Source of the DNA: Lachnocurva sp045579705
GTDB taxonomy: Bacteria > Bacillota > Clostridia > Lachnospirales > Lachnospiraceae
Length of the DNA stretch: 7,410 nucleotides
NCBI GenBank assembly: GCA_045579705.1
Contig: JAZNMP010000030.1
Coordinates: forward strand, 1-7,410
Direction of reading: 5' to 3'
Positions 1 through 5,738 of this stretch are shown one piece after another. The position numbers and the translations under genes are program-made. Positions within the stretch are counted from its first letter, which is position 1. Every line of letters starts with the position of its first letter. The notes under the pieces are model-generated. The model did not search any database and was not told the origin of the DNA. It saw only the letters and a program-made list of their open reading frames with translations.

Positions 1-267
1 CTCTTAGATCCGTCTGTGTTTAACTTATTGGCTTCTCCGACAGATGAAGCTAACAGAAATAATATCGCAGTTATACTGGATTCAGCGGTACGAAATATGA
101 AAGATGCTGAGAGGAATTACGAAGGAGATAAGCAATATCTAAAATTTGGCGTAATGATTGATGAGCATCATAAAGTTACGTATTATGCTAATTATGATGG
201 CTGTGAGAATAAAGAAGGAATTAGTGCAAATAGCGCTGATGAGCTGCTTAAGATGTTAGAAGAATAA
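1..267 (+). CDS. 3' end of an unrecognised protein gene (5' truncated by window)
   Basis: The reading frame is open from the first base and stops with TAA at 265-267, so this is the C-terminal 88 residues of a longer protein. A GTG at 16 could be read as a start, but it has no ribosome binding site and the frame continues upstream of it, so truncation is the better reading. The visible part is soluble and charged, with no membrane segment. It holds a predicted helical stretch (SAVRNMKDAERNYEGDK), a short probable beta region with two Tyr (KVTYYANYDG), and a terminal helix ending LLKMLEE. I do not recognise the family. A terminator-like hairpin lies about 85 bases downstream, at 353-384. Its neighbour is a tRNA gene on the opposite strand, so it might be the edge of an integrated element, but no integrase or phage motif is seen. 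Confidence 0.6.
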   Translation, partial: LLDPSVFNLLASPTDEANRNNIAVILDSAVRNMKDAERNYEGDKQYLKFGVMIDEHHKVTYYANYDGCENKEGISANSADELLKMLEE

Positions 268-303
268 GGTGATATTGAATATCCAAAAAATAAGACGAGT
301 ACC

Positions 304-315
304 GATGGGACTTGA
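304..315. repeat. 12-bp copy of a tRNA-Leu segment (T-arm/acceptor side)
   Basis: GATGGGACTTGA here is identical to 492-503, inside the minus-strand tRNA-Leu gene (T-arm and start of the 3' acceptor strand). A chance 12-bp match between this spacer and an 83-bp tRNA is unlikely. It is in the same orientation as the tRNA copy and pairs with the second fragment at 391-404. Confidence 0.6.
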
Positions 316-352
316 TTCTCGCCAGACGCTTCGCGCTGGCTAGGTCGGTTCG

Positions 353-384
353 AAAAAAATAAGATCCACAGGACCTTATTTTTT
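353..384. terminator. Rho-independent terminator hairpin
   Basis: An A-rich arm ending ATAAG (353-363) pairs with CTTATTTTTT (375-384). An A.C mismatch follows, then TCC/GGA pairs closing an ACA loop. The T6 run on the plus strand suits the upstream partial gene. The A run also gives a U tract on the minus strand, so it could work both ways. The left arm's 11-mer also occurs at 285-295, which could pair with the same 3' arm instead. Confidence 0.65.
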
Positions 385-390
385 ACTCAC

Positions 391-404
391 CCCGCACGAT
401 ATTG
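391..404. repeat. 14-bp near-copy of a tRNA-Leu segment (variable arm side)
   Basis: CCCGCACGATATTG matches 505-518 of the tRNA-Leu gene (CCCACACGATATTG) at 13 of 14 bases. In the tRNA this segment follows directly on the one copied at 304-315. In the spacer the two are about 75 bases apart, so together they look like a 27-bp tRNA 3'-half copy split by an insertion that carries hairpins. Confidence 0.55.
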
Positions 405-441
405 TGCATTATCTTAGAAAGGGTTCAAGACACAGCTACGT

Positions 442-485
442 ATAATAAAAGAAGCAGATAGCTTAGCTATCTGCTCTTTTATTAT
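442..485 (-). terminator. Terminator of tRNA-Leu, possibly bidirectional
   Basis: AGCAGATAGCT (453-463) and AGCTATCTGCT (465-475) form a long stem with a very tight loop. Flanking AT-rich arms (442-451 and 476-485) continue the pairing past one bulged A at 452. On the minus strand the hairpin starts at the last tRNA base and ends in a T-rich stretch, as expected for tRNA-Leu termination. The symmetry would also let it act on the plus strand. Confidence 0.75.
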
Positions 486-567
486 GCAGGAGATGGGACT
501 TGAACCCACACGATATTGCTATCACTAGCACCTGAAGCTAGCGCGTCTGCCATTCCGCCACTCCTGC
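485..567 (-). tRNA. tRNA-Leu (anticodon CAG)
   Basis: Read on the minus strand, the 7-bp acceptor stem is GCAGGAG (567-561) with CTCCTGC (492-486), and discriminator A is at 485. The anticodon stem CTAGC/GCTAG closes the loop TTCAGGT, placing CAG at positions 34-36, which reads CUG Leu codons. A long variable arm (GATA-GCAA-TATC) marks a class II tRNA, and the T-loop is TTCAAGT between GTGGG and CCCAT. The gene is 83 nt and CCA is not encoded. A promoter lies directly upstream (579-607) and a terminator directly downstream, so it is a single-gene transcription unit divergent from the fructose operon. Confidence 0.96.
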
Positions 568-578
568 GCACTTAGAAT

Positions 579-607
579 ATCTTATACTTTTTTGCTTAGA
601 AAATCAA
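579..607 (-). promoter_or_regulatory. Promoter of tRNA-Leu
   Basis: On the minus strand, TTGATT (607-602), a 17-bp spacer and TAAGAT (584-579) place the start about 5 bases before the tRNA 5' end. The spacing and closeness to the tRNA support it; both hexamers are imperfect. Confidence 0.65.
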
Positions 608-616
608 GCCTAGAAT

Positions 617-640
617 AACAATATGCATGGAAATATTGTT
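617..640. repeat. Inverted repeat AACAATAT-N8-ATATTGTT
   Basis: Perfect 8-bp arms at 617-624 and 633-640 lie between the divergent tRNA and fruR promoters, upstream of both start sites. The arms suit a dimeric DNA-binding protein as well as a weak hairpin. There is no U tract, so it is not a terminator. Confidence 0.5.
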
Positions 641-659
641 GAACTAGATTCATGGTGAG

Positions 660-682
660 GAAGTGGAAGGTGAATTCACTTC
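660..682. repeat. Overlapping inverted repeats around GTGAATTCAC
   Basis: GAAGTG (660-665) is complementary to CACTTC (677-682). Inside lies the perfect 10-bp palindrome GTGAATTCAC (670-679). The two alternatives share the right arm, so only one hairpin could form at a time. Confidence 0.4.
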
Positions 683-734
683 TCGACAAAATATCCAAAA
701 ACGAGGCTTCATTTTTGTGAATGATTTTGGCGAG
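682..734. repeat. Long imperfect inverted repeat upstream of fruR promoter
   Basis: CTCGACAAAAT (682-692) pairs with ATTTTGGCGAG (724-734) over 11 positions with one mismatch. A small TTCA/TGAA hairpin (708-711 with 718-721) sits inside. The structure ends a few bases before the -35 region of the fructose operon. Its role is unknown. Confidence 0.45.
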
Positions 735-740
735 TTTTGA

Positions 741-770
741 TTGATTATGAATGAAAAACCATATTATAAT
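741..770 (+). promoter_or_regulatory. Promoter of the fructose operon
   Basis: TTGATT (741-746), an 18-bp spacer and a perfect TATAAT (765-770) predict a start near 777. That gives a leader of about 55 nt before fruR. The operator-like palindrome at 790-807 would lie just downstream of the start, a usual place for a blocking repressor. Confidence 0.65.
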
Positions 771-789
771 GTGGTTAGTGAATGAAGTT

Positions 790-807
790 GACCGATTCTA
801 ATCGGTC
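790..807. promoter_or_regulatory. Probable FruR operator (18-bp palindrome)
   Basis: GACCGATTCTAATCGGTC has perfect 8-bp arms (790-797, 800-807) and a 2-bp centre, in the leader between the promoter and the fruR start. DeoR-family repressors commonly autoregulate through sites next to their own gene, so FruR is the natural candidate ligand. An RNA hairpin is possible, but the short centre favours a DNA site. I noticed no second copy elsewhere in the window. Confidence 0.55.
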
Positions 808-831
808 GAATATGTATTAGGAGGAAACGAC

Positions 832-1569
832 GTGCTAACAGAGGACAGACTTGCAATGATTTGTGAATTTGTGGATCGCTTGGGGAGCGCTACTTTATCA
901 CAGATTATGGAACATACAGGTGCGTCAGAATCAACTGTTCGTAGGGACTTGGGGACTTTGGACGAAGCTGGTAAACTTTCTAGAGTTCGTGGTGGAGCTA
1001 TTTCAAATAAGCCAACTACGAAGGATGAGAAGATAACCAGACGTCGTACAAAGAACGCATCGAATAAGATGGAAATTGCTGAGTATGCAGCAGGCCTGAT
1101 AACGGATGATGATTTTGTGTATTTGGATTCTGGTACAACAACAGAGCTCATGATAGACAAAATCGAAGCTAAGGGAGCGGTATTCGTTACAAACTCAATT
1201 ACAAATCTGATTTCATTGACTAAACGTGGATTTAAAGTGTTCATCCTGGGTGGTGAATATAAAGAATCTACTGACGCTGTCGTCGGTGAAGAAGCTATTA
1301 GAAATGTACTTAAGTACAATTTTACAAAAGGCTTCTTTGGTACAAATGGAATCACAAAGAAGAACGGGTTTACAACTCCAGAGATGAAAGAAGCTTTGAT
1401 GAAGAGAGCCGCTATGGAGAATACGAAAGACGTATATATTCTGGCTGACTCAAATAAATTCGGTTTAATTTCCGCAGTGAAATTTGCTGATTTTGATAAA
1501 GCTCATATCATTACAAATCATCTCGGAGATGATAACTATTCCACATACACGAATATTACGGAGGTATGA
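832..1569 (+). CDS. fruR: DeoR-family transcriptional repressor of the fructose operon
   Basis: A 245-aa cytoplasmic repressor, the usual length for the DeoR/GlpR family. Residues about 1-55 form the winged helix-turn-helix; the recognition region is ASESTVRRDLGTLDEAGKL, followed by the family-typical RVRGGAI. Residues about 75-230 form the sugar-phosphate-sensing DeoRC domain, with DSGTTT (99-104), VTNSITN (119-125), LGGEYK (139-144), FFGTNGI (168-174) and ADSNKFG (205-211). The GTG start has AGGAGG seven bases upstream. It leads the operon, and its stop overlaps or directly precedes fruK, implying coupled translation. The likely effector is fructose 1-phosphate, inferred from the fruK/fruA neighbours. 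The palindrome at 790-807 is its likely operator. Confidence 0.9.
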   Translation: MLTEDRLAMICEFVDRLGSATLSQIMEHTGASESTVRRDLGTLDEAGKLSRVRGGAISNKPTTKDEKITRRRTKNASNKMEIAEYAAGLITDDDFVYLDSGTTTELMIDKIEAKGAVFVTNSITNLISLTKRGFKVFILGGEYKESTDAVVGEEAIRNVLKYNFTKGFFGTNGITKKNGFTTPEMKEALMKRAAMENTKDVYILADSNKFGLISAVKFADFDKAHIITNHLGDDNYSTYTNITEV

Positions 1570-1571
1570 GA

Positions 1572-2492
1572 ATGATTTACACAGTAACCCTAAATCCTTC
1601 TATCGATTACATCGCTGATGTCGAGAACTTCGAAGTAGGTGAAGTAAATCGTACCTGTAAGGAAATCATGTATCCGGGCGGAAAGGGAATCAATGTTTCT
1701 ATCGTTTTGAAACATCTCGGTTTCGAAAACACTGCTCTCGGATTTACCGCTGGATTTACAGGAATGGAGATCAAGAGAATGCTCGAGACTGAAGGAATCA
1801 ATACTGATTTCATCGAAGTTAAAGAAGGCATTTCTCGAATTAATCTTAAGCTTCGTTCTAACGGCGAAACTGAGATAAATGGTATGGGACCTCATGTATC
1901 AAAAGAGAATATTGAGGAACTTTTTTCAAAAATCGATACTCTCAAAGAAGGCGATGTACTCGTCCTCGCAGGTTCAATTCCATCTACAATGCCTGAAACT
2001 ATGTATTCAGACATCATGAAGAGATTAGCAGAGAAGAAGGTTCTAATCGCTGTAGATGCAACAAAGGATCTTCTTATGAATACTCTCGAATATCATCCAT
2101 TTGTAATCAAGCCAAATCACAAGGAGCTTGGAGAAATCTTTGGTGTAAAACTTGAAACTCCAGAAGAAATTCTTCCATATGCAAAGAAGCTCCAGGAGAA
2201 AGGCGCGAGAAACGTAATCGTTTCTATGGGAAAAAATGGCGCTATGATGGTTGATGAAAATGGAGAATGGCGTTACAACGGTACCTTTGATAGAAAGGTT
2301 ATAAATACTGTTGGTGCAGGAGATTCTTTTGTGGCTGGGTTCACTGCTGGATATCTTGCAACAAAGAACTATGAGAAGGCGTTCTTTACAGGACTCTGCT
2401 CAGGTTCGGCTTCTTCTTACTCAGAAGAACTCGCAAAGAAAGAAGAAGTTAAAGCATTGCTCCAGGAATTAGGAAGAGACTACGAATTCTAG
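1572..2492 (+). CDS. fruK: 1-phosphofructokinase (PfkB family)
   Basis: Phosphorylates fructose 1-phosphate to fructose 1,6-bisphosphate with ATP, feeding FruA's product into glycolysis. The 306-aa protein has the family's opening MIYTVTLNPSIDY, the substrate-side PGGKGINVS (35-43), KPNHKEL (180-186), and the anion-hole/catalytic TVGAGDSF with Asp251 as the expected base. The start is taken as ATG 1572 because GGAGG (1560-1564) sits seven bases before it. An ATG at 1566 overlaps the fruR stop but is only one base from that ribosome binding site and would add Met-Arg. LacC-type tagatose-6-phosphate kinases are close relatives; the adjacent fructose EIIABC decides for FruK. Translation is probably coupled to fruR. 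Confidence 0.93.
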   Translation: MIYTVTLNPSIDYIADVENFEVGEVNRTCKEIMYPGGKGINVSIVLKHLGFENTALGFTAGFTGMEIKRMLETEGINTDFIEVKEGISRINLKLRSNGETEINGMGPHVSKENIEELFSKIDTLKEGDVLVLAGSIPSTMPETMYSDIMKRLAEKKVLIAVDATKDLLMNTLEYHPFVIKPNHKELGEIFGVKLETPEEILPYAKKLQEKGARNVIVSMGKNGAMMVDENGEWRYNGTFDRKVINTVGAGDSFVAGFTAGYLATKNYEKAFFTGLCSGSASSYSEELAKKEEVKALLQELGRDYEF

Positions 2493-2536
2493 GAGCGGAA
2501 GGTTTGATTCGGGTTTAATGAAGGGAGAAAGTAAGC

Positions 2537-4546
2537 ATGAAAACCAGAGACTTACTTCAGGTTCAGTCTATTGAACTGAACGGACACGCTTCATCAAAAG
2601 AAGATGCCATCAACAAGATGGTTGAACTTATGGTGAAACAGGGGAATGTTAAGGATGCAGAAACATATAAAAAAGGTGTTTTTGCACGAGAAGCAGAAGG
2701 AACGACAGGCGTAGGTGACGGCATTGCTATTCCTCATTGCAAGTCAGATGCAGTAACAAAACCAGGACTTGCAGCTATGGTACTTCCTGACGGGGTTGAT
2801 TTCGACGCAATGGATGGAAACAAAGTAGATTTGATCTTCCTCATTGCAGCACCAAACACAGAAGACAATGTTCATCTTGAAGTACTTAGTAGATTATCTA
2901 CACTACTGATGAGACCAGATTTTGTATCAGAACTTAGAGCTGCAAAGACTCCAGAAGACTTCCTGAACGTAATCGACGAAGCTGAAGGTGGAGAGACAAC
3001 TAAAAAAGTATCTGCAGACGGATACGAAGTGCTCGCTGTTACAGCTTGTCCTACTGGAATCGCTCATACTTATATGGCTGCTGAAGCACTTGAGCAGGCA
3101 GGTCATAAGAATGGTATTTCTATCAAGGTAGAAACTAGAGGTTCTGGCGGTGCAAAGAATGTCCTTACAGATGCGGATATTAAGAACGCTAAAGCTGTTA
3201 TCGTAGCAGCTGACACAAAGGTACCTATGGACAGATTTGATGGCAAGAAGCTCATTCAGGTTCAGGTTGCAGATGGTATCCACAAGGCTGACGAGCTTGT
3301 AAAGAAAGCACACAATGGTGATGCTCCAATTTACAAAGCAACAGGCGCAGACACAGAAGTTAAGACAGAAAAAGGTGGTGCAGGACACCAGATTTACACA
3401 CACCTTATGAGTGGTGTATCTCACATGCTTCCATTCGTGGTTGGTGGTGGTATCCTCGTAGCACTTGCATTCCTGGTTGATACACTCGCTGGACTCGGCG
3501 GATCAGCTGGTGGTGCATTCGGTACAGCAACTCCTCTTGCAGCTTTCCTTAAGTATGTAGGTGGATCTGCAATGGGACTTATGGTTCCTGTACTTGCTGG
3601 TTATATCGCATATTCAATCGCTGATAGACCAGGTCTTGCTGTTGGTTTCACAGGCGGTATGATCGCTGCAAACGGAAACCAGGCACTTGAAGCATTCGCA
3701 AAGCAGTGGGCTGACTTCGGCACAGACAAGGGTGCATTCAGCCAGTTTATTCAGAACTTCGCATTTGCTGGCAAAGATGTAAACACAATTTCAGGATTCC
3801 TCGGAGGAATCGCTATCGGTTTCATCGCTGGTTACACAGTTCTGTGGTTAAAGAAGGTTACAGAAGGTCTTCCAGAAGCTATGAACGGAATTAGACCTAT
3901 CCTCATTTACCCACTTTGCGGTATCTTTATCACTGGAGTACTTATGTGCTTCATCTTCAACCCAATTATTGGTTTGATTAACACAGCACTTTCAAGTGGA
4001 CTTACATCTATCTATGAAAGTGGAGCAATCTGGCTACTTGGTCTTCTCCTCGGTGCTATGATGGCTATCGACATGGGAGGCCCAATCAACAAAGCCGCTT
4101 ATGTATTCGGTTCAGGTATGCTCGTACAGGCAGCTTCAGATCCATCACTTGAAAAAGTTGCATTTATCTCAATGGCAGCTGTTATGGCTGGTGGTATGGT
4201 TCCTCCTCTTGGAATCGCTCTTGCTTGTAAAGTATTCCCTAAGAAGTTTACAAAGGCTGAGAGATCATCATGGTTATCAAATGTTATCATGGGTGCATCA
4301 TTCATCACAGAAGGTGCTATTCCATTCGCAGCTGCTGACCCAGTACATGTAATTCCTGCAACAATGGCAGGTGCTGGTGTTGCTGGACTTTTATCAGCAC
4401 TCTTTGGATGTACACTTAGAGCACCTCACGGTGGAGTATTCGTGTTCGCTACAGTTGGTAACCCACTTATGTACATCGTAGCTTGGCTCGCAGGTTCTTT
4501 AGTAACAATGTTCCTTCTTGGAGTATTGAAGAAAGACGTCGAGTAA
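2537..4546 (+). CDS. fruA: PTS fructose transporter, fused EIIABC
   Basis: A 669-aa membrane permease that takes up fructose and releases fructose 1-phosphate in the cytoplasm. Domain order is A-B-C. EIIA (about 1-150) has phospho-acceptor His67 in GIAIPHCKS. EIIB (about 163-265) has phospho-acceptor Cys171 in ACPTGIAHTYMAAE. After a charged linker (about 266-283) comes EIIC (about 285-665), starting YTHLMSGVSHMLPFVVGGG. EIIC has many hydrophobic segments plus the family motifs GGPINKAAY, ITEGAIPFAAADP (590-602) and APHGGVFVF. It is slightly longer than the roughly 620-650 residues common for such fusions, probably because of linker length. AAGGGAGA precedes the ATG by about nine bases. All three active-site regions look intact, so it should be functional, with phosphate coming from HPr. 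Confidence 0.95.
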   Translation: MKTRDLLQVQSIELNGHASSKEDAINKMVELMVKQGNVKDAETYKKGVFAREAEGTTGVGDGIAIPHCKSDAVTKPGLAAMVLPDGVDFDAMDGNKVDLIFLIAAPNTEDNVHLEVLSRLSTLLMRPDFVSELRAAKTPEDFLNVIDEAEGGETTKKVSADGYEVLAVTACPTGIAHTYMAAEALEQAGHKNGISIKVETRGSGGAKNVLTDADIKNAKAVIVAADTKVPMDRFDGKKLIQVQVADGIHKADELVKKAHNGDAPIYKATGADTEVKTEKGGAGHQIYTHLMSGVSHMLPFVVGGGILVALAFLVDTLAGLGGSAGGAFGTATPLAAFLKYVGGSAMGLMVPVLAGYIAYSIADRPGLAVGFTGGMIAANGNQALEAFAKQWADFGTDKGAFSQFIQNFAFAGKDVNTISGFLGGIAIGFIAGYTVLWLKKVTEGLPEAMNGIRPILIYPLCGIFITGVLMCFIFNPIIGLINTALSSGLTSIYESGAIWLLGLLLGAMMAIDMGGPINKAAYVFGSGMLVQAASDPSLEKVAFISMAAVMAGGMVPPLGIALACKVFPKKFTKAERSSWLSNVIMGASFITEGAIPFAAADPVHVIPATMAGAGVAGLLSALFGCTLRAPHGGVFVFATVGNPLMYIVAWLAGSLVTMFLLGVLKKDVE

Positions 4547-4554
4547 TTTATAAT
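4526..4554 (+). promoter_or_regulatory. Internal promoter for the HPr gene
   Basis: TTGAAG (4526-4531), a 17-bp spacer and a perfect TATAAT (4549-4554) overlap the last codons of fruA. The predicted start near 4561 gives a leader of about 55 nt. It would let HPr be made without fructose induction of the operon. Confidence 0.5.
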
Positions 4555-4616
4555 TAGTTCGGCATCTTTAATAAATTAATAGGTAATAATACTATTGACG
4601 AACAAAGGAGAATGAA

Positions 4617-4874
4617 ATGAAAGAATTTACTTACACACTTACTGATCCACAGGGTATGCATGCTAGACCAGCTGGTCTATTCGTAAAGCAGGCAGCTGCT
4701 TTCCCTTGCGATGTTTCTATCGAAAAGGATGGTAAGAAAGTTAATGCAAAGGGTATCCTTGGTGTAATGAGCCTTGGTGCTAAACAGGGACATGACTTGC
4801 ATATCGTTGTTGAAGGAGATCAGGAAGAGGAGTGTGCAGCAGCGCTTGAAGCATTCCTCAAGGAAAATCTTTAA
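4617..4874 (+). CDS. ptsH: HPr-family phosphocarrier lacking the regulatory Ser46
   Basis: An 85-aa HPr that carries phosphate from enzyme I to PTS EIIA domains, here most directly FruA. The active site DPQGMHARPAG places His15 and Arg17 at the canonical positions. The length is normal and the fold region GVMSLGAKQG is conserved. The oddity is residue 46. The segment that in Bacillus HPr reads KSIMGVMSLG reads KGILGVMSLG here, so the serine phosphorylated by HPr kinase/phosphorylase is Gly. The protein should therefore relay phosphate but not act as a Ser46-P corepressor with CcpA. AGGAG sits six bases before the ATG. It is last in the operon, has its own probable promoter, and ends before a strong terminator. 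Enzyme I is not in the window. A second, Ser46-bearing HPr elsewhere in the genome is likely but unseen. Confidence 0.93.
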   Translation: MKEFTYTLTDPQGMHARPAGLFVKQAAAFPCDVSIEKDGKKVNAKGILGVMSLGAKQGHDLHIVVEGDQEEECAAALEAFLKENL

Positions 4875-4904
4875 TCATTCTAAATGCCGAAGATTTTATT
4901 AAAG

Positions 4905-4943
4905 AAAAAAGCCGAAGTGGAAAATTTCCATTTCGGCTTTTTT
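4905..4943. terminator. Strong bidirectional terminator
   Basis: AAAAAAGCCGAAGTGGAAA pairs with TTTCCATTTCGGCTTTTTT across a one-base centre, with one G.T pair. T6 follows on the plus strand and A6 precedes, giving a U run on the minus strand too. It ends the fructose operon and probably the convergent gene at 5014-5676. Confidence 0.9.
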
Positions 4944-5013
4944 ATGTGTAATTAGTGTTTTAGTAATTATAATTCGTCAGTGTTTTTTACTTTGAAAAAA
5001 TATGGTTTATAAG

Positions 5014-5676
5014 TTACTGTGCCTTTACGAGTTCTTTAGCTGTATTTACTTCGAGCTCTTTAAGTGTAGGATAGTAATCATCGCTAGCTGTCATACCAAC
5101 CAAGATGAAGTTGTAACCTTCGATGATAACTGTCTTAAGTGACTCGCCATATGTTCCTTCGAATACTGTATAGTCATCGTTCTTGTCAGTTCTTTCGATG
5201 TTGTATTCTGTATTGAAAGACTTCATAGAGATTTCTATGATATCGTGGTTTGCTGCAATAAGCTGGATGCTTGAACCGTTGCTGGTGTTTACACCAATAG
5301 TGTACTTCTTTGCACCAGCTGACATCATAGTTTCATAAACAGATTTGAAATTCTCGTTTGTGCTAGGATCCATAGCTGTAAGTCCGCCAGCAGTGATTGT
5401 ATTGTTAAATACATCTGTGTATTTAAGAGCAAGCTCATCTGGAAGTGAAGCTTTTGTAGTAGACTTCTTTGCTGTAGATTTCTTTGTTGTAGTTGTTTTT
5501 ACGCTATTGTCTTTTGTAGAATCAGAGCCAGAAGCTAAGCTGAAGCAGATGATTCCAACGATGAGTGCAGCGATAACTGCTACGATGATGATGATTACCT
5601 TTGAGTTGTTGTTTTTCTTTGGTGCAACAGGTGTATCAAAACCACCGTTTGGATTAGTGTAATTTGAATTATCCAT
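5014..5676 (-). CDS. Membrane-anchored extracytoplasmic protein of unknown function
   Basis: A 220-aa protein I cannot assign to a named family. It has an Asn/Pro-rich cytoplasmic tail (1-25) ending in Lys residues, one membrane segment (about 27-48, VIIIIVAVIAALIVGIICFS), a low-complexity Thr/Lys/Ser linker (about 50-77), and a probable exported globular domain (about 79-220). The positive charges before the helix predict N-in, C-out. There is no lipobox or cell-wall sorting signal. The Thr/Lys repeats are also visible as imperfect repeats in the DNA. AGGAGGA lies about five bases upstream of the ATG. It has its own promoter with an embedded palindrome and shares the terminator at 4905-4943. 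A structural or sensory surface role would fit the layout, but nothing here proves one. Confidence 0.85.
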   Translation of the reverse strand: MDNSNYTNPNGGFDTPVAPKKNNNSKVIIIIVAVIAALIVGIICFSLASGSDSTKDNSVKTTTTKKSTAKKSTTKASLPDELALKYTDVFNNTITAGGLTAMDPSTNENFKSVYETMMSAGAKKYTIGVNTSNGSSIQLIAANHDIIEISMKSFNTEYNIERTDKNDDYTVFEGTYGESLKTVIIEGYNFILVGMTASDDYYPTLKELEVNTAKELVKAQ

Positions 5677-5709
5677 TAAAATCCTCCTAAATAAAAAACA
5701 CTATTGTAT

Positions 5710-5738
5710 ATTATACAGAACAATCTAGATTGTGTAAA
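5710..5738 (-). promoter_or_regulatory. Promoter of the membrane-protein gene
   Basis: On the minus strand, TTTACA (5738-5733), a 17-bp spacer and a perfect TATAAT (5715-5710) put the start near 5703, about 27 bases before the ATG. Spacing and hexamers are close to the sigma-A consensus. Confidence 0.75.
5720..5733. promoter_or_regulatory. Operator-like 14-bp perfect palindrome in promoter spacer
   Basis: ACAATCTAGATTGT is fully self-complementary, fills most of the -35/-10 spacer, and overlaps the last base of the -35 hexamer. A protein bound there would block polymerase. The regulator is unknown. Confidence 0.55.

Larger units (their letters stand above)
268..484. other. Gene-free structured spacer beside tRNA-Leu
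   Basis: No convincing ORF is present. Reading left to right it holds: a 13-bp inverted repeat (GATATT-G-AATATC, 271-283); the 11-mer AAAAAATAAGA at 285-295 and again at 354-364; a strong GC-rich hairpin at 320-339 (GCCAG and CTGGC outside, CGC and GCG inside), bracketed by complementary ACCGA (301-305) and TCGGT (345-349); a terminator hairpin (353-384); a near-palindrome GCACGATATTGTGC (394-407); and the tRNA terminator. Two pieces match the tRNA-Leu gene (see repeat entries). It may encode a small structured RNA or be the scar of recombination at the tRNA. Neither can be settled from the sequence. Confidence 0.5.

Noticed and set aside
297..352. Second tRNA or T-box element
   Set aside because: The minus strand has a T-loop-like stretch and 5-bp outer pairing, but no full cloverleaf or anticodon arm. 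No aminoacyl-tRNA synthetase or amino-acid gene follows for a T-box.
788..816. Second fruR promoter TTGACC-17-TATGTA
   Set aside because: It would start transcription within or after the ribosome binding site at 819-824. The TTGACC is part of the operator palindrome, and a better promoter lies upstream.
568..831. CcpA cre site upstream of the fructose operon
   Set aside because: I searched by eye for a TGNAANCGNTNNCA-like sequence and found no convincing match. A matrix scan would be needed to exclude a weak site.
798..1355. Minus-strand 185-codon open frame opposite fruR
   Set aside because: It is a shadow of a well-supported DeoR-family gene, has no ribosome binding site, and a Ser/Val-rich composition with no recognisable motif.
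1566..1571. ATG 1566 as fruK start, overlapping the fruR stop
   Set aside because: It lies one base from GGAGG. ATG 1572 has ideal seven-base spacing and gives the family-typical MIYTVTLNPS start.
2927..3424. Minus-strand 165-codon open frame opposite fruA
   Set aside because: It lies fully antisense to the conserved EIIA/EIIB coding region. Its Cys/Ser-rich product is typical of antisense shadows.
5345..5662. Plus-strand 105-codon open frame opposite the membrane protein
   Set aside because: It mirrors the Thr/Lys linker and membrane helix of the minus-strand gene, which has a promoter, ribosome binding site and terminator. The plus frame has none.
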